Shown here one piece after another: positions 16,410-24,023 of a DNA stretch of 53,813 nt. The notes under the pieces are model-generated. The model was given only the letters and a program-made list of their open reading frames with translations. It was not told the origin of the DNA and searched no databases. The stretch's first letter is position 1. Every line of letters starts with the position of its first letter. This DNA is from a virus: positions 1-53,813 of the IMG/VR virus record IMGVR_UViG_3300020109_000024; one strand, written 5' to 3'. Both the position numbers and the translations under genes were made by a program.

Positions 16410-16829
16410 ATGCTGAAGCTTGCAACTGTACCAACCGAACCGTTCTGGCTCGATCTCGTTCCAGGCGTGCGCGTTCAGGTTCGTCCGATCACGGTCGCTG
16501 CCATGCTCGTCGCCCGCGAGGCTGTCGGCAAGGTCTACCGCGACGAGGACCAGACCGACGTAACGATCCGCGCCGGCATGGCGATGGTACGCGAACTCGC
16601 GCAGCGCGGTATCGTGGCGTGGGAGGGCGTTGGCGACGCCGCGGGCGAGGCCGTCGCCGTGACCCCGGACGCGATTGACGCGCTGCTCGACCATTGGGCC
16701 GCCTACGACGCTCTCGACGCCCTCTACGTTGCTCCGGCCCTGCGGCGGGACCAGGAAAAAAACGAATCCTCGAACTCGCCCGATGGCACTTCGGCGGAGG
16801 CGCCGAATACTGCGACGCCTGCGGCATAG
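16410..16829 (+). CDS. Tail assembly chaperone (gpG-like, frameshift upstream product)
   Basis: 139 residues; helical, with FWLDLVPGVRVQVRPITVAAMLVAREAVGKV and DAIDALLDHWAAYDALDALYV. It sits directly before the tape measure gene, where lambda G and T are. Near its end it contains the slippery heptamer A AAA AAC (16757-16763) in the correct frame; a -1 shift there joins it to the following frame. GGAGCA is upstream of ATG 16410. The chaperone coats the tape measure protein during tube assembly. Confidence 0.8.
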   Translation: MLKLATVPTEPFWLDLVPGVRVQVRPITVAAMLVAREAVGKVYRDEDQTDVTIRAGMAMVRELAQRGIVAWEGVGDAAGEAVAVTPDAIDALLDHWAAYDALDALYVAPALRRDQEKNESSNSPDGTSAEAPNTATPAA

Positions 16830-17080
16830 CCTGCCCCGAGTGCCCCTATGCCGTGCATGCGGCTGAGACCGACGAGGGCATCGTGGCCTGGGCAGTGATC
16901 CGTCGCTGCGGCGGGCAGGTCCGGGCTGCCTTCGGCGGCCCCTACGCCCTCGACTACGGGGCGATCCTGATGATGGCGGACGCGATGGGTGCAGGCACAG
17001 CCCTGCTCGCCGACGTGCTGGCGTCAGTCGAGCCGGTGATCGTGAAGGCCTACCGGGAGAGCGCTGACGATGGCGAATAA
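16694..17080 (+). CDS. gpT-like extension of the tail chaperone (GT fusion by -1 frameshift)
   Basis: The frame is open from 16694, but it has no start signal and is coding only after the slip at 16763. The expressed 105 residues begin RILELARWHFGGGAEYCDACGIACPECPY, a compact Cys cluster (CDAC, CPEC) that could bind zinc, then a helical C-terminus ending YRESADDGE. In lambda the T part recruits tail tube subunits to the tape measure. Its 3' end overlaps the tape measure start by 11 bases. Confidence 0.82.
   Translation: MGRLRRSRRPLRCSGPAAGPGKKRILELARWHFGGGAEYCDACGIACPECPYAVHAAETDEGIVAWAVIRRCGGQVRAAFGGPYALDYGAILMMADAMGAGTALLADVLASVEPVIVKAYRESADDGE
16757..16763 (+). promoter_or_regulatory. -1 programmed frameshift site A AAA AAC
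   Basis: A run of seven A then C, phased in the upstream frame as A AAA AAC, the classic X XXY YYZ slippery form. After slipping, translation goes on as R-I-L-E-L-A-R-W and reaches the stop at 17080. Product: 118 zero-frame residues plus 105 of the -1 frame, about 223 in all. Lambda uses G GGA AAG at the same step. Confidence 0.88.
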
Positions 17081-20000
17081 CATCGCGATCCGCCTCGGCG
17101 TCGAGGGCGGCCCGGAGCTGAAGCGTGTCTTCGACGACACTGGCAACGCCGGGCAAGCTGCTTTTCAAAAGGTCGGCGCGGCGGCTGATCAGGCCGCTGC
17201 CGCCACCGATCGGCAGACGGCGAAGTTCCAGCGCCTCGCACAGGCCGCGCGGGAGGCGGAGGCACAGGCGCGGGCGCAGAGCAACGTCAACGCCCTCCTC
17301 GGCGTCGGCGCGGGCTCCGCCGGATCGGCCCGCGATTCCGCCTCGGTGTTCGAGGCCGAACTGGCGCGCCAGGATCAGATCCGGGCCGCGCGGCAGGAGC
17401 AGAACGCGCGCACGTCGCAGGCCAGCATCAACACGCTCCTCGGCGTGCGCGATGCGCAGGTTGGTGCAGCTCGCGCGTCGGCGGCAGCGTTCGAGGAGGC
17501 CTACCGCAGCGAGACGGAGGCGCTGCGGCGCACGGCCGAGGCCCGCACCACCGTCATCCGCAACACGGTGGCCGGATGGCGCGACCTCGGCACGGCGGGC
17601 GCATCGCAGCTCGCCAACATTGAGGCCGGCCGCCGCCTGGGCTCGCTCGGCAACGTGCCGGAGGCGGCCAATCAGAACGTCGCACGCCGTCTCCGGTCCG
17701 ACGAGGTCACCAACCTGATGTACCAGGGCGGTGACGTGGTCGCTCAGCTCGGGTCAGGCTCGCCGCTCGGCATGATCGCGATGCAGCAAGGCCCGCAGAT
17801 CGCACAGATCTTCGCGGGTCCTGGCGGCGCCAGCGTCAAGGGTGCGCTCGGTCAGGCGGGCGAAGCAGCCGCCGGGTTCGCCGCGCGGATCGGCGTGGTG
17901 GGTGCAGGAATCGGCGGCCTCATCGCCACCGCCGGCCTGGGCGTCGCCGCCCTGATCTCCTACCGGAACAGCCAGTCCGAGGTCGAGAAAGCTCTGACCG
18001 GTGTCGGGCGTGCGTCGGGGACGACGCTCACCGAGATCAACGCGCTGGCAGAAGGACAGGCCCGAGCGGGCGGCATGAGTCGCCGGTCCGCGCGCGAGAT
18101 CGCGGCGACCTATGCCGGCACCGGCCGTATCGACCCGAGCCTGCTCGGTGGCGCGGTCAGCGCGACCCCCGACTTCGCCAAGTTCCTCGGCGTTGACCGC
18201 TCCGAGGGCGCGACCGAGCTGGCGGCTGCTCTCGGCGATGTCTCCCGCGGTGCGACCGATCTCGCGCAGCGCTATGGCCTGCTCACCGATGCCCAGGCCG
18301 AGAGCATCCGCCGGATGGACGCGCAGGGCGACCGGCTCGGCGCGCAGCGGCGTCTCCTCGACACGGTCCGCGACAGCACCCGCGGGCTGGCGGAAGCAAC
18401 GACCGGGTGGGGCCGGGCCACGGAATGGCTCAGCAACCGGTGGGACGACCTTGGTCGCGTCGTCGATCGCGCCGTCACCGGCGGCGATCTCGACACGCGC
18501 CTGAAGACGGCGCGCGACGCGCTGGCCGAGGCCCGGAAGGATGCGGAGGGCGCCAATTCCTTCTACCGGCAGGCGATTCTCGATCCCCGCATCGCCACAT
18601 ACGAGCAGCAGGTCGCCGAACTGGAAAAGCGGGTCGGCGCGCGCGACGCGGTGTCCGAGCAGGTCCAGCGCGCCCGTCGGTCCGTCGAGGTGGGCAGCCT
18701 CGTCCGTTCTCTCGATCCGGATCGCGCTGAGCTGAAGAAGCTCACCGACGAGGGCATGCTCCTGCGCCGGGCGCTCATGGACCCGATCCGGTTCGGCCTC
18801 ACCCCGGAGCAGATCGAGGCGGTGAAGCGCGCGTTCGGCGATGTCGGCACGCAGGTCCGGAACCTCGTCGAGGACATCGACCAGTTCGGCAGCCGGGCGG
18901 TCGCGGCCCTCAACCGGACGGCGGACTTCAACGCCCGGAACGTCGGCGCGACGCCCTTCGGGCGCTCGGCCGCACAGATCAACAAGGAGTTCGACGACAA
19001 GCTGCGCGACGCAAAAGAGGCAGATCGCGCCGGCATCGAGCAGGCGCGGCAGAAGGAACTCGACACCCTTACCCGCACGCAGTCGCTGGAGCAGGTCCAG
19101 CGTGGCGGGGCCTTTTCGCGGGCCTCGGCCGATCTGCAGGCTCAGATCCTCGCGGCCTCGCAGCGCTTCCCGACCGTCGATAGCGCCATGCTGGCAGGGT
19201 TGCTGGAGAAGGAAGGAGGGTTCTGGAATACCGGCCCCACTCGGGTGTTGGGCCGCGACGGCCGTCCCGCCACGACGGCATGGGGACGCGGCCAGATCAC
19301 GGATGCCGCAGAGAAGGACATCCGGGGCATCCCAGGTATGGAGGGCTTCGACAAGTACAACGTCGACACGCAGGTGATGGGCGCTGCAGCCTACCTGAGC
19401 CTGCGCCAGCGCTGGGCTGGCGGCGACCAGATTAAGGCACTCGACGGCTACGGCACCGGCCCAGGCTACGGCATCGACGTCATGCGTCGGGCGGGGACGC
19501 TCGGCGACGCATCCACGCTCGGTGTGGCCCGCGACCTCGACGCTCAGACCCAGGCCGTCGAGCGCGGCCAGGATGCGCTTCGTCGCAACACCGAACTCTA
19601 CGGCCGCAACGGCGCACAGCTGGAAGCCTCGACCCGCGCGGCCGACCTCTATCAGGACATGCTCGCCCGCGGCGTTCGACCCAGCGAGGCCCTGCGCAAG
19701 AGCCTGGAAGGCTTCGCCATGTCGGCGGAGCAGGCATCCCGCGCGACCCGCCTCGTCCAGTTCACCCGGGACGACGAGTTCGCTCGCGATCAGCTCGGGC
19801 GGGATCGCATCGATCAGCAGGCCTACGCCACAGCCCGGGCCCGGTTCGGTGACACGACCTCTGCAGAGGCGGTCGCCACCATTGGGCGGACGCGTGACAC
19901 GCTTGGTCTCACTGAGACGAAGGGCATGATCGTCGACGGTGCCACGTCCATCGTGTCGGAGTTCCGTCGGACGGGTGATGCGGCCTCGGCCCTGTCGAAC

Positions 20001-20573
20001 GCATTCGGAAATGCGGCCGACCGGTTGCTATCGAAGGCGCTCGACAGCGCAATCTCCAGTGGCTTCAACTCGCTGATCGGCAGCGGCAGCAGCAGCGGGC
20101 CGGTCACTGGCGCTGCCGGCTTCATGACCTCCCTGAAGTCGTTTTTCGGTTTCTCTGGCGGCGGCTACACCGGCCCGGGCGAGCGCTACGACGTCGCCGG
20201 CCTCGTCCACCGCGGCGAGGTCGTGTTCTCGCAGGCCGACGTCGCACGCCACGGCGGCGTGGCCGCGGTCGAAGTGCTGCGTCGGAGCGGCGGTCTGCGC
20301 GGCTACGCCGACGGCGGCATCGTGATGCCCGAGTCCTTCACCACGCCGAGCCGATCCGCCTTCGCGTCCGGTGCCAGCACCGGTCCGAGCTTCGGCGACA
20401 TCAACATCACCATGCAGGGCGCCACGGGCGATCCGGCGACCGATCAGGCGCACGTCGACGCCACTATGAAGGCGATGCGCGCCGAGATGGTGCGCGTCTT
20501 CCACGAGCAGCAGAACGCATCGCTGCACACCAACGGGGCCTTGTGGAGGGCCGGCGTGCGACGCGCGCGCTGA
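17070..20573 (+). CDS. Tape measure protein with embedded lytic transglycosylase-like domain
   Basis: 1167 residues. Long Ala/Arg/Gln-rich coiled coil (30-170, and 480-700), a hydrophobic Gly/Ala segment (GEAAAGFAARIGVVGAGIGGLIATAGLGVAALI, near 265-300), and at the C-terminus the usual GGYTGPGERYDVAGLVHRGEVVFSQADVARHGG. About residues 695-815 resemble a lytic transglycosylase: LEKEGGFW with candidate catalytic Glu 713 or 715, then AWGRGQITDAA, and AAYLSLRQRW. Such domains help the tail tip cross peptidoglycan. The protein sets tail length; about 1167 residues predicts a tail of ordinary siphophage length or a little more. Confidence 0.88.
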   Translation: MANNIAIRLGVEGGPELKRVFDDTGNAGQAAFQKVGAAADQAAAATDRQTAKFQRLAQAAREAEAQARAQSNVNALLGVGAGSAGSARDSASVFEAELARQDQIRAARQEQNARTSQASINTLLGVRDAQVGAARASAAAFEEAYRSETEALRRTAEARTTVIRNTVAGWRDLGTAGASQLANIEAGRRLGSLGNVPEAANQNVARRLRSDEVTNLMYQGGDVVAQLGSGSPLGMIAMQQGPQIAQIFAGPGGASVKGALGQAGEAAAGFAARIGVVGAGIGGLIATAGLGVAALISYRNSQSEVEKALTGVGRASGTTLTEINALAEGQARAGGMSRRSAREIAATYAGTGRIDPSLLGGAVSATPDFAKFLGVDRSEGATELAAALGDVSRGATDLAQRYGLLTDAQAESIRRMDAQGDRLGAQRRLLDTVRDSTRGLAEATTGWGRATEWLSNRWDDLGRVVDRAVTGGDLDTRLKTARDALAEARKDAEGANSFYRQAILDPRIATYEQQVAELEKRVGARDAVSEQVQRARRSVEVGSLVRSLDPDRAELKKLTDEGMLLRRALMDPIRFGLTPEQIEAVKRAFGDVGTQVRNLVEDIDQFGSRAVAALNRTADFNARNVGATPFGRSAAQINKEFDDKLRDAKEADRAGIEQARQKELDTLTRTQSLEQVQRGGAFSRASADLQAQILAASQRFPTVDSAMLAGLLEKEGGFWNTGPTRVLGRDGRPATTAWGRGQITDAAEKDIRGIPGMEGFDKYNVDTQVMGAAAYLSLRQRWAGGDQIKALDGYGTGPGYGIDVMRRAGTLGDASTLGVARDLDAQTQAVERGQDALRRNTELYGRNGAQLEASTRAADLYQDMLARGVRPSEALRKSLEGFAMSAEQASRATRLVQFTRDDEFARDQLGRDRIDQQAYATARARFGDTTSAEAVATIGRTRDTLGLTETKGMIVDGATSIVSEFRRTGDAASALSNAFGNAADRLLSKALDSAISSGFNSLIGSGSSSGPVTGAAGFMTSLKSFFGFSGGGYTGPGERYDVAGLVHRGEVVFSQADVARHGGVAAVEVLRRSGGLRGYADGGIVMPESFTTPSRSAFASGASTGPSFGDINITMQGATGDPATDQAHVDATMKAMRAEMVRVFHEQQNASLHTNGALWRAGVRRAR

Positions 20574-20611
20574 TCGCCTGATCACCCCTCCCCCAGCACC
20601 AAGGAGAGAGC

Positions 20612-20941
20612 ATGACCCGTCCCAACGGCAAGCCGCCGATCGACCGCTCGGCCCCGGTCGCCGAGACCGCGCCGCCCGCCTCCGCGGCCGCCCCCCAGGA
20701 CACCGCGATGCCGACGGTCGAGAATGCGCCCGGCAGCGTGTTTCAGCCCGCCGCCGGCATCGCCGCCGCCGACGTGTTCGAGATCACGCTGATGTACCTG
20801 CTCAGCATGACGAACTCGCCGGCCCAGGTCGCCCCCGGCGCGCTGCGCGGCATCGCGCTGTCGGCGGAGCGCGTCAGCCAGCTCTCCGATTCCGCGCGGC
20901 GCTTCATGCAGCCGCTCGCCCCGCCCACCGCCACGCACTGA
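20612..20941 (+). CDS. Hypothetical tail-region protein
   Basis: 109 residues, preceded by AAGGAGAGAG. The first 45 are Pro/Ala-rich and probably disordered; the rest is helical (AADVFEITLMYLLSMTNSPAQV, then ALSAERVSQLSDSARRFMQPL). There is no recognised domain. It lies between the tape measure and tail-tip genes and is probably a tail-assembly accessory. Confidence 0.65.
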   Translation: MTRPNGKPPIDRSAPVAETAPPASAAAPQDTAMPTVENAPGSVFQPAAGIAAADVFEITLMYLLSMTNSPAQVAPGALRGIALSAERVSQLSDSARRFMQPLAPPTATH

Positions 20942-20952
20942 GAGGAACCGTT

Positions 20953-21342
20953 ATGTCCAAGACCGCATCGAAGCCGAGCGTCACCATTGCCGGCCAGAAC
21001 CTGAACCTGCCGCAGGGCGCGCAGATCTCCGTCTTCCACAAGGGGACGGATCTCTACGAGTCGGCGCGGATCAACGCCCCGATCGAACTCGCGCTGGAGA
21101 GCGGGGCCACGGTGGACGCCACCGTGCAGGCCATGCAGGTCGGCGCCCTGATCGATTTGATCGGCATGTACGGCCCGCAGAGCGTCTACACCTACGCCCG
21201 CCCCTACAGCGCGCTCGCGCTGCTGCAGGCGCTGACGGATGCGTCCGGCGAGGACGCGATCGACGTGACCAAGCTCTACACCGTCGTCGTCGTGACGACG
21301 CCGATGCCGGCGCCGGTCATGCCGGGCGCGCCGACCGCCTGA
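20953..21342 (+). CDS. Hypothetical tail-region protein
   Basis: 129 residues with a beta-rich start (SVTIAGQNLNLPQGAQISVFHKG) and a helical middle (VDATVQAMQVGALIDLIGMYG). AGAGGAACC precedes ATG 20953, and the stop overlaps the next start by one base. I do not recognise the family; conserved placement suggests a tail-tip or tail-assembly part. Confidence 0.65.
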   Translation: MSKTASKPSVTIAGQNLNLPQGAQISVFHKGTDLYESARINAPIELALESGATVDATVQAMQVGALIDLIGMYGPQSVYTYARPYSALALLQALTDASGEDAIDVTKLYTVVVVTTPMPAPVMPGAPTA

Positions 21343-21710
21343 TGCCGAACTTCCCGGCCTTTCCGACGCTCGGGATGGGCGACTTCGGCCCGGTCGCGCC
21401 AGGATCGAGCCGGGTCGCGAAGCCGGCCGTCCTGACCGCTGGCTTCGGTGGACGCTACAGCCAGCGCACGGGAAACGGCATCAACCCGCTCCCGCGCGAC
21501 TTCACATTTCGCTCGCCGAAGCTGGCTGCCGACAAGATCAAGGCCCTCGAAGACTTCCTTGTTGGCCGTAAGGGCTACCTGCCGTTCACCTTCCGCGTGC
21601 CCTACGAAGCAATGGCGCGGCAGTTCATCTGCTCATCGTGGCAGACTGACTACACGGATCGGCTCAAGTCCGTGCTGACGGCGACGTTCGAGGAGAACTT
21701 CGACCCGTGA
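21342..21710 (+). CDS. Minor tail protein (gpM-like)
   Basis: 122 residues; NPLPRDFTFRSPKLAADKIKALEDFLVGRKGYLPFTFRVPYEAMARQFICSSWQTDY is typical of lambda gpM-type tail-tip proteins (the phrase F.FRVP followed by an aromatic-rich C-terminus). gpM docks gpL to the tail tip. It overlaps the next gene by 4 bases (GTGA). Confidence 0.82.
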   Translation: MPNFPAFPTLGMGDFGPVAPGSSRVAKPAVLTAGFGGRYSQRTGNGINPLPRDFTFRSPKLAADKIKALEDFLVGRKGYLPFTFRVPYEAMARQFICSSWQTDYTDRLKSVLTATFEENFDP

Positions 21711-22438
21711 CCTCGCCCAACGCCGCGATCCGCCGGGCTGGCCAATCCCTCACGCCCGGCGACCTCGTCGCCCTCTACGTGATCGACCTCTCGACCATCG
21801 GCGTGAACCAGCAATTCGCCTTCACGCCCGCGGCCAAGGGCGGCTCCGGCCCGATCGCCTTCCGCGGCATCACCTACGCGCCGCTCGACGTGAAGTGCGA
21901 GGGCTTCGAGATGACCGGCGAGGGCTCGATTCCGCAGCCGACCCTCTCGGTCAGCAACGTCACGCGGGTGATGAGTTCGGCAGCTGCGCTCTACGGCGAC
22001 CTCGTCGGCGCGCGCCTGATCCGCACCCGCACCTACGCGCAGTTCCTCGACGGCGGCACGACGCCCGACGCCGAGGCCGCCTACGGGCAGGACATCTACC
22101 TGTTCGACCAGAAGACGTCACACACCAAAAGCGCCATCACGTGGTCGCTCGCCGCGGCGATGGATCAGGAAGGCGTGATGCTGCCGAAGCGGCTGATCGT
22201 CCGCGACGTCTGCCTGTGGCGCTACCGCCGCTGGAACGCCGAGACCGGCGCTTTCGACTACACCGGCGTGCAGTGCCCCTACACCGGCGCGCAGGCTTAC
22301 GACGCCGACGGCAACCCGACCACGCCCGACAAGGACCGGCCGAGCCGGCACATCACGACTTGCTGCAAGGCCCGCTTCGGCGCGAAGGCGCAGCTTCCCT
22401 TCGGAGGGTTTCCCGGTGTCGGACGCGTTCGGGTTTGA
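21707..22438 (+). CDS. Minor tail protein (gpL-like, Fe-S type)
   Basis: 243 residues. The N-terminal half is beta-rich with FRGITYAPLDVKCEGFEMTGEGSIPQPTLSVSNV. The C-terminal domain keeps four cysteines, C169, C190, C219 and C220, in the arrangement (C...C-P-Y...T-C-C) by which lambda gpL holds a [4Fe-4S] cluster. It forms part of the tail tip with M, K, I and J. Confidence 0.9.
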   Translation: MTSPNAAIRRAGQSLTPGDLVALYVIDLSTIGVNQQFAFTPAAKGGSGPIAFRGITYAPLDVKCEGFEMTGEGSIPQPTLSVSNVTRVMSSAAALYGDLVGARLIRTRTYAQFLDGGTTPDAEAAYGQDIYLFDQKTSHTKSAITWSLAAAMDQEGVMLPKRLIVRDVCLWRYRRWNAETGAFDYTGVQCPYTGAQAYDADGNPTTPDKDRPSRHITTCCKARFGAKAQLPFGGFPGVGRVRV

Positions 22439-23225
22439 CAACGGGCTGACCGCCCGCTGGCACGCCGCCGTCGAGGCGCACAAGGCGCACGCGGCCTCCG
22501 AATGGCCGCGCGAGGCGGTCGGGTTAATCGATGCTGCCGGCGCCTATCACGCCTGCCGCAACATCGCCGACGATCCGGTGCGCACATTCGAGATCGCCGA
22601 CGCGGATCTCGCCGCTGTCGACGGTGGCCGGCCGGCGGCGGTGCTGCACTCGCACACCTCCGAGCCCGACCCGGAAACCGGTCGGACGATCCCGCCGCAC
22701 GACTGCCCATCCGAGATCGACATGCGGACGCAGATCGACATGGCGGTGCCGTGGGGGATCACGCTCTGCATCGAGACCGGGGCGAGCGATCCATTCTGGT
22801 TCGGCGATCAGGTGCCACGCCCACCGCTTTACGGCCGCACGTTTAGGCACGGCGTCGACGACTGCTACGCCTTTATCCGCGATTGGCACCGCGAGGCGGC
22901 CGGCATCCGCATCCCCGACTTCCCGCGCGGCCTCGACTGGTGGGAGGACACCGAGAGCGAGGCGCGGCAGGATCTCTACGCACAAGGGTTCGAGGTCGCT
23001 GGCTTCGCCCGCGTGCACCGCCCCGATGGCCCGCTGCCGGGCGACGTCTTCCTCTGCTCGGTGCGCTCGCCGGTGATGAACCACGGCGGCGTCTACATCG
23101 GCGATGGCCTGATCGGGCATCACCTGATGCATCAGCTCTCGCTCCGCCAGCCGGCGAGCATCTGGCGGCCGAAGCTCAGCTTCCTCGTGCGCCACCACGA
23201 CCTTCCCGACGATTGGAGGCCCTGA
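22416..23225 (+). CDS. Tail tip protein K-like: JAMM + NlpC/P60 domains
   Basis: 269 residues. The N-terminal MPN/JAMM metallopeptidase has Glu33, HSH (78-80), Ser99 and Asp102, all JAMM ligands present. The C-terminal NlpC/P60 domain has nucleophile Cys150 (GVDDCYAFIRDW) and His223 (MNHGGVYIGD). Lambda gpK has the same pair; it probably cuts peptidoglycan or processes tail parts during tip assembly. GTG 22416 is supported by GGAGGG 6 bases before and overlaps gpL by 23 bases. Confidence 0.92.
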   Translation: MSDAFGFDNGLTARWHAAVEAHKAHAASEWPREAVGLIDAAGAYHACRNIADDPVRTFEIADADLAAVDGGRPAAVLHSHTSEPDPETGRTIPPHDCPSEIDMRTQIDMAVPWGITLCIETGASDPFWFGDQVPRPPLYGRTFRHGVDDCYAFIRDWHREAAGIRIPDFPRGLDWWEDTESEARQDLYAQGFEVAGFARVHRPDGPLPGDVFLCSVRSPVMNHGGVYIGDGLIGHHLMHQLSLRQPASIWRPKLSFLVRHHDLPDDWRP

Positions 23226-23227
23226 CC

Positions 23228-23449
23228 ATGTGCACCATCAACGCTGACCGCACGCGTGTTCAAGCCCTGCCGGCGGAAGACCGCGCGTCGCTGCGGACAT
23301 TCGCAGAGAAACGCCTTGCTGGCGCCGAGACCGACCACGCGCGGGAGTTCTGGACCTCGCTTGTCGAGGCCTGCATGCCGGATGACGAGTGGGAGCCGAT
23401 CATCCGCCAGCGCTTCGACGCCGACGCCAGCCGGGCAATCGGGGCGTAG
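23228..23449 (+). CDS. Small hypothetical protein between K and I
   Basis: 73 residues, from ATG 23228 with GGAGG 9 bases upstream. It is acidic and helical (ALPAEDRASLRTFAEKRLAGA, DHAREFWTSLVEACMPDDEWEPIIRQRF). It fills the gap between the K-like and I-like genes exactly. No family is recognised; perhaps a tail-tip assembly chaperone. Confidence 0.65.
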   Translation: MCTINADRTRVQALPAEDRASLRTFAEKRLAGAETDHAREFWTSLVEACMPDDEWEPIIRQRFDADASRAIGA

Positions 23450-23454
23450 CCAGG

Positions 23455-24006
23455 ATGCGGACGATCCACCTCTACGGTAGCATGGCCGAGCAGTTCGGCG
23501 CGTCGTTCCGGCTCGACGTGCGCTCGCTCGCGGAAGCCGCGCACGCGCTCGGCTGCCAGATCCCTGGGTTCCGCAAGGCGATCGAAGACGGGCGCTTCCG
23601 CGTCACCTGCGGCGCCTCGCGCTCCAAGGGGCTGCGCCTGGACAAGGATCTCATCACCTTCGGCCTGCCGGCCGGCGACCTGCATATCGTGCCGGTGGTG
23701 CGCGGCGCCAAGAACGGCGGCATCGGCAAGATCATCATCGGCACGCTGATCGCCGCCGCCACGTGGTGGGCCGGTGGCCCGGCATGGCTCATCAGCATCG
23801 GCGCGTCGATGGCGCTCACCGGCGCGTCGCAGCTGCTGTCGCCGAAGAAGAAGAACGAGCCGACGAAGAAGTCCTTCATGTTCGACGGCGCTGACAACAC
23901 CGCCGAGCAGGGCGGCGGCGTGCCGGTCATCATCGGCACCTGCATGGTCAACCCGGTCACCGTCTCGGCCGGCGTCACGACCTCCGATTCCAACGGCCTC
24001 GTCTGA
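23455..24006 (+). CDS. Tail tip assembly protein I-like
   Basis: 183 residues. It starts with a ubiquitin-like beta-grasp fold (MRTIHLYGSMAEQFG), continues through ITFGLPAGDLHIVPVVRGAKNGG, and has a hydrophobic glycine-rich segment (GKIIIGTLIAAATWWAGGPAWLISIGASMALTGASQLL), as gpI does. The C-terminal FDGADNTAEQGGGVPVIIGTCMVNP is also typical. ATG 23455 follows CCAGG. gpI acts in assembling J into the tip. Confidence 0.88.
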   Translation: MRTIHLYGSMAEQFGASFRLDVRSLAEAAHALGCQIPGFRKAIEDGRFRVTCGASRSKGLRLDKDLITFGLPAGDLHIVPVVRGAKNGGIGKIIIGTLIAAATWWAGGPAWLISIGASMALTGASQLLSPKKKNEPTKKSFMFDGADNTAEQGGGVPVIIGTCMVNPVTVSAGVTTSDSNGLV

Positions 24007-24023
24007 CCGGATCCAGATCGCTC

